The translations under genes and the position numbers were made by a program. Below the pieces are notes generated by a model. The model worked only from the letters and a program-made list of their open reading frames with translations. It was not told the DNA's origin and did no database searches. Positions 1-5,710 of a stretch of 5,710 bases of DNA are shown piece by piece. The DNA lies in contig JAESUF010000030.1 in NCBI GenBank assembly GCA_016763215.1, positions 1-5,710 of the forward strand, written 5' to 3'. The stretch is from Flavobacteriaceae bacterium (GTDB taxonomy: Bacteria > Bacteroidota > Bacteroidia > Flavobacteriales > Flavobacteriaceae). Every line of letters begins with the position of its first letter. The first letter of the stretch is position 1.

Positions 1-716
1 ATTTCTATTTTCAAGTTTTTACGAATAACGATACTACTTCGCTAGTAGTAAATAATGAATTTATTGGTTCTTGGAACAAGAAAATAATTCATTATTTCCA
101 AGGGAAATTTTCTATGAAAATAGTAGAATGTATCTATCAAAAACCTGAAGATGAATGGTTGGGAGTTTTTCACGCGTCTGCAATTAATCACAAAGAAAAT
201 TCAATTTTAATTCTTGGAGACTCTGGGAATGGTAAAAGCACTTCCTTAGCTTTATTACAAGCCCATGGTTTTCATTGTATTGCTGATGATTTTGTTCCAG
301 TAGACAATGGTGCAACTATTTATTCTTTTCCTGCAGGAATTTCTATTAAGAAAAATTCTTTGGCTGTTTTAGCACCTTTTTATCCTGAGTTAAAGAATTC
401 TGCTGAATTTCACTACAAACGATTAAATAAAATTGTTCGATACCTCCCTCCAAAAAAAATTGATTATACAAAATCATTTCCCTGTAAGGCTTTAATTTTT
501 ATTAAATACGACAAGGATGTAGAGTTCACTTTAAATTCTGTTTCTAATTCTACTGCTTTTGAAAGTCTAATTCCAGATTCTTGGATTTCTTCCATTCCTA
601 AAAATGTAACCGTTTTTCTAGATTGGTTTTCTTCCTTACCGTGCTATCAGTTGACATATTCAAATAATGAAAAAATGATTAGCACCGTTGAAAAAATATT
701 TAAAAATGACGTATAA
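1..716 (+). CDS. HPr-kinase-like (HprK-related) P-loop kinase, 5'-truncated by window edge
   Basis: The frame is read from base 3 and has no stop back to the left edge, so this is a partial gene with 237 visible residues; its start is outside the window. ATG 114 (visible residue 38) is an internal Met: the 37 residues before it read as normal protein, and the kinase motifs begin only 18 residues after it. Visible motifs, numbered from base 3, follow the order of the HPr kinase/phosphorylase C-terminal domain: FHAS (56-59, His57 where HprK has its catalytic His), the Walker A loop GDSGNGKST (72-80), and IADDF (93-97, Asp95-Asp96 matching the HprK ADD motif). The HprK signature after the DD motif is not recognisable, so this is a diverged relative and not a true carbon-regulation HprK. 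Such relatives are usually about 300 residues and act with PqqD-like and nucleotidyltransferase proteins; at least one phosphorylates a lasso peptide. The substrate here is unknown. The gene overlaps the next by 11 bases. Confidence 0.85.
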   Translation, partial: FYFQVFTNNDTTSLVVNNEFIGSWNKKIIHYFQGKFSMKIVECIYQKPEDEWLGVFHASAINHKENSILILGDSGNGKSTSLALLQAHGFHCIADDFVPVDNGATIYSFPAGISIKKNSLAVLAPFYPELKNSAEFHYKRLNKIVRYLPPKKIDYTKSFPCKALIFIKYDKDVEFTLNSVSNSTAFESLIPDSWISSIPKNVTVFLDWFSSLPCYQLTYSNNEKMISTVEKIFKNDV

Positions 717-1758
717 AGAAACGCTGTTCTTTATCGGAAAGTGCCTTACAATTTCTCATGAAAAAGAAAACTTAAAGATCATTTCCGAAAAAGTGATTTC
801 TAAACAAGTCGATTGGGATTCTGTAGTAAAAGTAAGTACGCAACATTATGTATTTCCTGCTCTCTATTGTAATTTAAAAAGAGCAAAGTTACTTTCTTAT
901 TTACCTGAAGAATTGGTCGCTTACATGAAGCATATAACCAATTTAAATAGAGACAGAAATTTAGAAATTATTTCACAAGCAAAAAAAATTAACGCGCTTT
1001 TAGTGAATAATAAAATTACTCCAATTTTTCTAAAAGGCACAGGGTTTTTACTCCAGAATTTTTATGATGACCCAGCAGAAAGAATGGTTGGTGATATCGA
1101 TTTTTTAGTTCCAGATAAAGATTTCCTTAAAACAATTGAACTCATTGAAAATGATGGGGATAAAAAAACAACTGACAAATTATCAAGTCCATTAATTGGA
1201 GAACATTACCCTCGATTAATTAAAGAAAATGAAATTGCTGCTGTTGAGATTCATAAGAATATGCTTAAAAGAAAAGGAGCTTCTTATTTTAATTATAACC
1301 GCATTTCAAAATCTACAATTCATAAAAATGACATTTCTTTTTTAGGGCTTCAAGATCAACTTATCTTAACCATCTTAGCAAAACAGTACAATGATGATGG
1401 TCGATTTCACAAAACAGTTACGCTAAGAAATTCATACGATGTCTATTTGTTATCCAAACAAATAAAAAGCCTACCTGCCATCACTGGTTATAAAGAGTTC
1501 TTCACTATTTTAAACTCCTACCTAGCTTATTCATCTCTAACTTTAAACACACAAGTTATTGATTTTAAAAACACTAGAAAGGTTAAGTTCTCTTCAACAA
1601 TCTTATTAACTAAGCTTAAATATCCTTTCTACAGAAGGCTGCATAATCTCTTTTGGAAAGTAATTATTTATAGCAATCTCAAATTTCTTGGAATCATTCG
1701 ATTCTTAATCAATCCGCAATTTCGAAAGTATTATATTAAAAAGCAATTAGGTTCTTAA
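706..1758 (+). CDS. Uncharacterised nucleotidyltransferase family protein (NTP_transf_5 type)
   Basis: 350 residues from ATG 706. A longer reading from TTG 688 adds six residues, but ATG 706 is preferred because it gives the usual short overlap with the upstream stop (714-716). Family hallmarks: FLKGTG at 108-113, an Arg-x-x-Gly-Asp-x-Asp motif at 126-132 within RMVGDIDFLV (Asp130 and Asp132 would bind the catalytic metal), and AVEIHKN at 179-185, matching the usual 'hE/D-h-H' third acidic site (Glu181, His183). The N-terminal 90 residues look helical. Residues 287-350 contain no Asp or Glu but 15 Lys/Arg, mixed with hydrophobic stretches. By family it should transfer a nucleotidyl group, but no member's substrate can be inferred here. 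The coupling to the HprK-like kinase suggests one pathway, such as peptide or glycan modification. The 3' end overlaps convergent mpl. Confidence 0.85.
   Translation: MTYKETLFFIGKCLTISHEKENLKIISEKVISKQVDWDSVVKVSTQHYVFPALYCNLKRAKLLSYLPEELVAYMKHITNLNRDRNLEIISQAKKINALLVNNKITPIFLKGTGFLLQNFYDDPAERMVGDIDFLVPDKDFLKTIELIENDGDKKTTDKLSSPLIGEHYPRLIKENEIAAVEIHKNMLKRKGASYFNYNRISKSTIHKNDISFLGLQDQLILTILAKQYNDDGRFHKTVTLRNSYDVYLLSKQIKSLPAITGYKEFFTILNSYLAYSSLTLNTQVIDFKNTRKVKFSSTILLTKLKYPFYRRLHNLFWKVIIYSNLKFLGIIRFLINPQFRKYYIKKQLGS
1736..1758. other. 23-base convergent overlap of two coding 3' ends
   Basis: The plus-strand nucleotidyltransferase stop (TAA, 1756-1758) lies inside the minus-strand mpl gene, whose stop (TTA on the plus strand, 1736-1738) lies inside the nucleotidyltransferase gene. 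The last seven sense codons of one gene and the last six of the other therefore share DNA. There is no spacer and so no room for a conventional intergenic terminator; any terminator must lie within coding sequence. Confidence 0.9.
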
Positions 1759-3094
1759 CCTCTTCAAAATCCAATCCTCCGTAATTACCAGAACTCATTA
1801 ATAAGACAGCCTTGTTGGCTAAATCTTCGGAAAACAAGAACTTTTTGAAATCAGACGGGTTGGTATAAATGATTAAATCATCTCGTTGAAAAGCATTCGC
1901 AATTTGTTCTTCAGTTACCTCTTCCAGTTGTTTGATTTTAACCGCATCTGGAGAATAAAATACAACTGCCTTGTCGGCTTTATCTAAAGCACCTTGATAT
2001 TCTTCTAAAAACTCTGCATTCAAACTACTATAGGTGTGCAACTCAAAGCAAGCCAAAACTTCTCTATCATTGTATTGCTTCTTTACAGCATCTGTAGTCG
2101 CTTTCACTTTACTTGGACTGTGTGCAAAATCTTTAAAAATAACTGTTTTAGTACTCTCTGCTATTTTTTCCAAACGTTTGCTTGCTCCTTTAAAAGTAGC
2201 AATAGCCTCGTAAAAATCATCCTCATCTATCCCCATGTGTTGACAGATCCATTTGGCTCCTGCTAAATTTTGTAGATTATGTTCGCCAAAAATCTCTAAA
2301 GGCATATCACCTTCAGGAGTTTCTATAAATGTGATTCCATTTTCTATCCTATGTATTGGCGTTTTATAGGGATACTTTTTTATAGGGTGATTGGAATTTT
2401 CTACCACATTTTTCACAACTTCATCACCTTCATTGTAGACCATAATACCCCCATTGGTTAACGAATCTGTAAAAACCTGAAACTGTCCAACATAATTTTC
2501 AAATGTTGGAAACACATTGATATGGTCCCATGCTATTCCACTTAACAACGCAATATTAGGTTTATACAAATGAAATTTTGGACGCATATCTATTGGTGAA
2601 CTTAGGTATTCATCACCTTCCAAAACAATAAACTCATTCTCTTCTGTTAAATGCACCATCGTTTCAAAGCCCTCTAGTTGAGCCCCAACCATATAATCCA
2701 CTTCCTTGCCGTGATAATTTAATACGTGAAGGATCATTGAAGTAATGGTGGTTTTTCCGTGGGAACCACCAATAACTACTCTTGTTTTATCTTTGGATTG
2801 CTCGTATAAAAATTCAGGATAGGAATAAATTTTAAGTCCCATTTCCTGAGCTTTTAACAATTCAGAATTGTCCTTCTTTGCATGCATCCCTAAGATAATT
2901 ACATCTAAAGATTCATTAATTTTTTCTGGGAACCATCCAAATTTTTCAGGAAGCAAGCCCCTTTTTTCTAAACGGGATTTTGACGGATCATGAATAGTAT
3001 CATCACTTCCGGTAACATGGTATCCTTTGTTATATAAAGCAATTGCTAAGTTGTGCATTGCACTTCCTCCGATAGCAATAAAATGAATCTTCAT
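1736..3094 (-). CDS. mpl: UDP-N-acetylmuramate:L-alanyl-gamma-D-glutamyl-meso-diaminopimelate ligase (Mpl)
   Basis: 452 residues, full length (E. coli Mpl is about 457). It is a cytoplasmic Mur-ligase-family enzyme of peptidoglycan recycling: it joins the recovered tripeptide L-Ala-gamma-D-Glu-meso-Dap to UDP-MurNAc using ATP. Visible motifs: N-terminal nucleotide-sugar fold with IGGSAMHNLA (8-17); ATP P-loop GGSHGKTT (109-116); EGDEY (159-163); WDHINVFPT (189-197); EHNLQNLAGA (271-280), the Mur 'HNxxNxxAA' signature; SKRLE (305-309); and DFAHSPSK (322-329), the counterpart of the C-terminal 'DYAHHP' motif. SSGNYGGLD (434-442) lies near the C terminus. The SHGKTT loop and the closing SGNYGG segment favour Mpl over MurC. 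The ATG at 3094 sits directly before the conserved first beta strand. It follows the TfoX gene by 49 bases, with a weak promoter-like box between, so it may be read alone or with that operon. Confidence 0.95.
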   Translation of the reverse strand: MKIHFIAIGGSAMHNLAIALYNKGYHVTGSDDTIHDPSKSRLEKRGLLPEKFGWFPEKINESLDVIILGMHAKKDNSELLKAQEMGLKIYSYPEFLYEQSKDKTRVVIGGSHGKTTITSMILHVLNYHGKEVDYMVGAQLEGFETMVHLTEENEFIVLEGDEYLSSPIDMRPKFHLYKPNIALLSGIAWDHINVFPTFENYVGQFQVFTDSLTNGGIMVYNEGDEVVKNVVENSNHPIKKYPYKTPIHRIENGITFIETPEGDMPLEIFGEHNLQNLAGAKWICQHMGIDEDDFYEAIATFKGASKRLEKIAESTKTVIFKDFAHSPSKVKATTDAVKKQYNDREVLACFELHTYSSLNAEFLEEYQGALDKADKAVVFYSPDAVKIKQLEEVTEEQIANAFQRDDLIIYTNPSDFKKFLFSEDLANKAVLLMSSGNYGGLDFEEVKNLIAF

Positions 3095-3115
3095 TATCTT
3101 TTTTGTGATTTAAAG

Positions 3116-3123
3116 CGAAGGTA
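3116..3123 (-). promoter_or_regulatory. Putative Bacteroidota -7 box for mpl
   Basis: On the minus strand this reads TACCTTCG, one mismatch from the Bacteroidota -7 consensus TAnnTTTG, and lies 21 bases before the mpl ATG. No TTG -33 element is present at the expected spacing, so the call rests on one degenerate box and its placement. Confidence 0.35.
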
Positions 3124-3143
3124 AAAAAACATGTAAGAACTTT

Positions 3144-3494
3144 CTATTTCTTCTTTCTCTTTTTACTAGCCTTTGCCTTTGGGTTAAAATCCAAGGCAAG
3201 TTGCAACCAGTAATATAAATCTACCTCTAAATCCGTTGCATCATCAGTGAGAAAGACAAACCCTTTCATAGGCCTTCCTGTAAAGTTCATTTCTTTACAG
3301 CCTTCTTTCAAAAGTGATTCTTCATAAATTTCAGGATCAATTCTCGCCATAATTTCATCTCTGTTTACGCCAACGCACATTTTTCCATCGACCATAAAAC
3401 AGAGTCCACCCATCATTTTACGAGCTTCAAACGCAATACTGTTCTCAACAAAAAACTGAGACACGCGATCTGCTAGAAATTCATTGTAAGCCAT
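3144..3494 (-). CDS. TfoX/Sxy N-terminal-domain protein
   Basis: 116 residues comprising one TfoX N-terminal domain and a basic tail. Family features are the segment RKMMGGLCFMVDGKM (25-39), a variant of the usual 'K-x-MFGG-x-x-F-x-x-DGK' block, and GRPMKGFVFL (73-82). It ends in a Lys/Arg-rich tail (106-116, eight of eleven residues basic), which could contact nucleic acid or an acidic partner. The C-terminal TfoX domain found in the gammaproteobacterial competence regulator is absent, so a competence role should not be assumed; stand-alone N-domain proteins are common and mostly uncharacterised. It is cytoplasmic, with no signal or membrane segment. The start codon lies 7 bases after the stop of the DUF4136 gene, indicating cotranscription as the third gene of a run with the M28 peptidase. 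Confidence 0.88.
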   Translation of the reverse strand: MAYNEFLADRVSQFFVENSIAFEARKMMGGLCFMVDGKMCVGVNRDEIMARIDPEIYEESLLKEGCKEMNFTGRPMKGFVFLTDDATDLEVDLYYWLQLALDFNPKAKASKKRKKK

Positions 3495-3501
3495 GTCTTT
3501 A

Positions 3502-4017
3502 TTATTTTGAAGGTGGAAACTTGCTTAAAATTTTCTTCACCAGATCATCAACAAGAACCTCTCTTGCTTTTGGTTTGATTTTTTCTTTGACTTTCACATT
3601 AATAATCCCTTGCCAAAAAAGTTCATTGTTATTAGAAGCGACAAAATCAATTGCAATTTTCTCATTAATTTTTTTTCCTCCAATTGAGATGCCAGTAGAG
3701 ATGCCAAAGCCTACATTTCTTCCTCCTCCTACTCCAATTCCAACATTATTATTCCTCGGAGCATCTCTTTTTTCAGAAATCACATTAATGTAAAAATCTG
3801 GTTTCTCTACTTTTTTCAAGCCTAAAGAATCTAGATACCTTTCTATAGATCTTGTAAATCTTTTTGCATCAATTTCATTCAGTCCATCTCCAACGTCTTC
3901 AAAAAACGAATAGGTCTTAAACTTTGAAAAATCTGTCTTTACATCATAATCATAAATTACTTTAGATGTAGAACAGCTCATTAATAGAAATACAAAAAGG
4001 TATTTAAGATGCTTCAC
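3502..4017 (-). CDS. DUF4136 lipoprotein
   Basis: 171 residues. It begins with a short lipoprotein signal: basic MKHLK, a hydrophobic run, and a lipobox LMSC (12-15), so Cys15 should be lipidated and the protein held in the envelope, probably the outer membrane. The mature part fits DUF4136: a DYD...F..FKTYSF entry motif (23-38), a predicted helix around 50-65, an 'F-Y-I-N-V' strand (75-79), a glycine-rich variable segment (92-114), the IAIDFVASNNNELFWQG block (121-137) that normally reads 'D...LVW.G', and a helix ending in ILSKFPP (163-169), typical of the family C terminus. No enzymatic residues are evident and the family has no established biochemical role. It lies 12 bases after the M28 peptidase gene and 7 before the TfoX gene, all on the minus strand. 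Confidence 0.88.
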   Translation of the reverse strand: MKHLKYLFVFLLMSCSTSKVIYDYDVKTDFSKFKTYSFFEDVGDGLNEIDAKRFTRSIERYLDSLGLKKVEKPDFYINVISEKRDAPRNNNVGIGVGGGRNVGFGISTGISIGGKKINEKIAIDFVASNNNELFWQGIINVKVKEKIKPKAREVLVDDLVKKILSKFPPSK

Positions 4018-4029
4018 AGAGATTATTTT

Positions 4030-4989
4030 TTATTTCTTTTCTTTAATAACTACTCTCGTTGGAGTATCCTTTCCACTGATAATACTTTCCGTTCCTTTAG
4101 CAACTGCTTTAATCGTTTCTGTGATGATACCTACATCTAAGCTTTCTGCCTCATCACTTGCTTTATGGTAATCAGGATCTTTATCTATTTGAGTTGTTGA
4201 AAATGTATGAGATGGAACTCCTAACCTAGCTAAAGAAGCATTGTCTGATCGGAAAAACAAATTAAAGTCTGGATAAGGGTCTGGATATAATTTGTATCCT
4301 GTTCCTTTCAAGTTTTTCTGAATTATTTTACCAAAATCAGAACGGTCAAAACCTGTTAACCAAGCTGTTTTTGGACCAGTTGCAGGTACTTTACCCATCA
4401 TTTCTAAATTAATTCCTGCTACAAACTTACTCGCATCAATTCCTTTTCCAAAATGTCTAGATCCTACCAAGCCCATTTCTTCCGCAGTAAATGCGATAAA
4501 TACAATTGTACGTTCATTATTATTTTTCTTCACAAAATATTCAGCCAAAGCCAAAACTCCAGTTACTCCTGAGGCATCATCATTTGCTCCGTTAAATATT
4601 AAATCTCCTTCTCCACTAGACTTTGTTCCTAAATGGTCATAGTGGGCAGAAACAATTACATATTCATTCTTTCTACTCTTTCCTTCCAGAACACCAATAA
4701 TGTTACTAGATGTAATTTCTTTATTAGTTCTCCTATTGGTAAAAGTAAATGTTTGTCTGTACGATTTTAAATTTTCATAGGTTGTTAAACCAATTCTCTT
4801 AAATTCACTTTCAATATATTGAGCTGCTTTTTCTATTCCTTCTGTCCCTGGCTTTCTTCCTGCCATATCATCAGATGCTAAGGTATATAAGTGCTTTTTT
4901 CCTGTTGCTTCATTAATATCTTGAGCTTGAGTAGATGAAAACACCATCATTACCCCTAAAACAGTCAATATAATTTTACTACGATTCAT
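4030..4989 (-). CDS. Secreted M28-family zinc metallopeptidase (aminopeptidase-like)
   Basis: 319 residues. Residues 1-22 form a Sec signal peptide (basic start, hydrophobic core, likely cleavage after Thr-Gln-Ala22), so the enzyme acts in the periplasm or outside the cell. The rest is an M28 co-catalytic dizinc peptidase domain. Metal ligands can be placed by motif: His116 in SAHYDHLG (114-121), bridging Asp137 in NGANDDASG (133-141), Glu171 after the general-base Glu170 in FTAEEMGLVGS (167-177), Glu196 in INLEMMG (193-199), and His275 in DYHKASDE (273-280). Most M28 enzymes have Asp at the fourth position; Glu is an accepted variant. There is no PA domain and no type IX secretion tail; the end is a short Lys-rich segment. 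It probably releases N-terminal residues from peptides, but specificity cannot be read from sequence. It is the first gene of the minus-strand run and diverges from kdsA. Confidence 0.93.
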   Translation of the reverse strand: MNRSKIILTVLGVMMVFSSTQAQDINEATGKKHLYTLASDDMAGRKPGTEGIEKAAQYIESEFKRIGLTTYENLKSYRQTFTFTNRRTNKEITSSNIIGVLEGKSRKNEYVIVSAHYDHLGTKSSGEGDLIFNGANDDASGVTGVLALAEYFVKKNNNERTIVFIAFTAEEMGLVGSRHFGKGIDASKFVAGINLEMMGKVPATGPKTAWLTGFDRSDFGKIIQKNLKGTGYKLYPDPYPDFNLFFRSDNASLARLGVPSHTFSTTQIDKDPDYHKASDEAESLDVGIITETIKAVAKGTESIISGKDTPTRVVIKEKK

Positions 4990-5015
4990 TCTTTATTTTT
5001 TTGATTAATAACGGT

Positions 5016-5023
5016 TAAAGATA
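5016..5023 (-). promoter_or_regulatory. Putative -7 box for the M28-DUF4136-TfoX operon
   Basis: On the minus strand this reads TATCTTTA, one mismatch from TAnnTTTG, and ends 26 bases before the peptidase ATG. It lies within a small imperfect inverted sequence, GGTTAAAGATACC (5013-5025). No TTG element was found at the expected upstream spacing. It shares the 82-base divergent region 4990-5071 with the kdsA promoter. Confidence 0.35.
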
Positions 5024-5048
5024 CCAAACATCCACAACAATTATTTTG

Positions 5049-5056
5049 TACTTTTG
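5049..5056 (+). promoter_or_regulatory. Bacteroidota -7 box for kdsA
   Basis: TACTTTTG matches the TAnnTTTG consensus exactly and lies 15 bases before the kdsA ATG at 5072, which implies a very short leader. An A/T-rich run follows it. No TTG -33 element is present at the usual 19-21 base spacing (about 5025-5029), so the -33 contact would be weak or degenerate. Confidence 0.5.
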
Positions 5057-5071
5057 TTAAAATTTTTTTTG

Positions 5072-5710
5072 ATGGATTTATCATTAATACCGAACTTAAA
5101 AAACACCGATTCTAATAACTTCTTTTTACTAGCCGGACCTTGTGCTATAGAAAGTGAAGAAATGGCTTTGCGCATTGCTGAAAAAGTGATTAGAATTACC
5201 GATGATTTAAAAATTCCTTATGTTTTTAAAGGCAGTTTTAAAAAAGCAAACAGAAGTAGAATTGACAGTTTTACAGGGATTGGCGATGAAAAAGCACTGA
5301 AAATTTTAAAAAAGGTATCGGACACTTTTGGCGTACCTACCGTAACTGATATTCACGAGGTAACCGATGCTGAAAAGGCTGCTGAATATGTAGATATATT
5401 ACAAATTCCTGCATTTTTAGTACGTCAAACAGATTTGGTCGTTGCTGCTGCAAAAACAGGAAAAGTAGTCAACTTAAAAAAAGGACAGTTTATGAGTCCA
5501 GAAGCGATGAAACATGCTGTACAAAAAGTGAAAGATGCTGGAAACGAAAAGGTTTGGATTACAGATAGAGGCACAATGTTTGGCTACCAAGATATGATTG
5601 TAGATTTTAGAGGCATACCAACTATGCGACAATATGCTCCAGTTGTACTCGATGTAACACATTCGTTACAACAACCAAATCAGACAAGTGGTGTTACTGG
5701 TGGACGACCA
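5072..5710 (+). CDS. kdsA: 3-deoxy-D-manno-octulosonate 8-phosphate synthase (KdsA), 3'-truncated by window edge
   Basis: The frame from ATG 5072 stays open for 213 codons to the right edge; the family is about 270-285 residues, so some 60-70 are missing. The enzyme condenses phosphoenolpyruvate with D-arabinose 5-phosphate to KDO-8-phosphate, the committed step of KDO synthesis for LPS, in the cytoplasm. Motifs along the TIM barrel match E. coli KdsA closely: IPYVFKGSFKKANRS (48-62), TDIHE (92-96), IPAFLVRQTDL (112-122), NLKKGQF (134-140), GNEKV (157-161), DRGTMFGY (165-172), DVTHSLQ (194-200) and SGVTGGRP (206-213). The first barrel strand reads AGPCAIES (21-28), where E. coli has GGMNVLES, so Cys24 replaces the Asn of metal-independent enzymes. 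That, with His197, points to the metal-dependent class. ATG 5072 follows the -7 box by 15 bases and gives the normal N-terminal length. Confidence 0.96.
   Translation, partial: MDLSLIPNLKNTDSNNFFLLAGPCAIESEEMALRIAEKVIRITDDLKIPYVFKGSFKKANRSRIDSFTGIGDEKALKILKKVSDTFGVPTVTDIHEVTDAEKAAEYVDILQIPAFLVRQTDLVVAAAKTGKVVNLKKGQFMSPEAMKHAVQKVKDAGNEKVWITDRGTMFGYQDMIVDFRGIPTMRQYAPVVLDVTHSLQQPNQTSGVTGGRP

Noticed and set aside
688..705. TTG start giving six extra N-terminal residues on the nucleotidyltransferase
   Set aside because: ATG 706 is a stronger start codon and gives a compact 11-base overlap with the upstream stop; no ribosome-binding signal supports the TTG.
114..716. A 200-residue kinase starting at ATG 114
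   Set aside because: The frame is open to the left edge and family members are longer, so the gene is treated as 5'-partial from base 1.
2036..2266. 76-codon plus-strand open frame inside mpl
   Set aside because: It is antisense to a well-conserved Mpl coding region and resembles no protein family.
3095..3143. Rho-independent terminator after the TfoX gene
   Set aside because: There is a T-run on the minus strand (3123-3129) but no stable GC-containing stem before it; the ACATGT palindrome is too short.
3676..3744. Possible internal repeat in the DUF4136 gene (glycine-rich stretch)
   Set aside because: The Gly/Val/Ile pattern (residues 92-114) is low-complexity protein sequence and does not form a DNA repeat with defined units; such loops are usual in the family.
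3521..3793. 90-codon plus-strand open frame inside the DUF4136 gene
   Set aside because: It is opposite a recognisable lipoprotein gene; its hydrophobic, Pro/Leu-rich make-up is what an antisense reading of Lys/Gly-rich coding gives.
5474..5662. 62-codon minus-strand open frame inside kdsA
   Set aside because: It is antisense to highly conserved KdsA motifs and has no promoter or family resemblance.
1..5710. tRNA, rRNA, CRISPR arrays, insertion-sequence ends, attachment sites
   Set aside because: Reading both strands showed no clover-leaf-like intergenic segment, no regularly spaced repeats, no transposase and no terminal inverted repeats; nearly all bases are coding.

Overview
The window looks like chromosomal DNA of a marine-type or soil flavobacterium (Bacteroidota, probably Flavobacteriaceae). 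The base composition is strongly AT-rich, no Shine-Dalgarno sequences are evident, and TAnnTTTG-like -7 boxes sit in the short intergenic gaps. The proteins also fit: a Bacteroidota-style Mpl, a DUF4136 lipoprotein, and an M28 peptidase with a 'TQA-Q' signal peptide end. The genus cannot be fixed from this sequence alone.

Layout, left to right. (1) Bases 1-716, plus strand: the 3' part of an HPr-kinase-like (HprK-related) P-loop kinase gene. Its reading frame is open to the left edge, so its true start lies outside the window. (2) Bases 706-1758, plus strand: an uncharacterised nucleotidyltransferase of the NTP_transf_5 type, overlapping the kinase gene by 11 bases and so probably translationally coupled to it. 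(3) Bases 1736-3094, minus strand: mpl, a peptidoglycan-recycling ligase, whose 3' end overlaps the nucleotidyltransferase gene by 23 bases. (4) Bases 3144-4989, minus strand: a compact three-gene run read as secreted M28 peptidase, then DUF4136 lipoprotein, then TfoX N-domain protein. mpl follows 49 bases later. (5) A divergent 82-base promoter region. (6) From 5072 to the right edge, plus strand: the first 213 codons of kdsA (KDO-8-phosphate synthase), cut by the window end.

Roles. mpl, kdsA, the lipoprotein and the secreted peptidase are ordinary envelope or housekeeping genes. The part most likely to belong to an undescribed system is the left edge. An HprK-like kinase next to an NTP_transf_5 nucleotidyltransferase is a pairing known from HPr-rel-A type loci and from paeninodin-type lasso-peptide clusters, where the kinase homologue phosphorylates a peptide. 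Here the remaining partners (PqqD-like protein, precursor peptide, transporter or other enzymes) would have to lie left of base 1 and cannot be seen. No RNA genes, insertion sequences, CRISPR arrays or convincing terminators were found, and there is no gene-free stretch longer than 82 bases.
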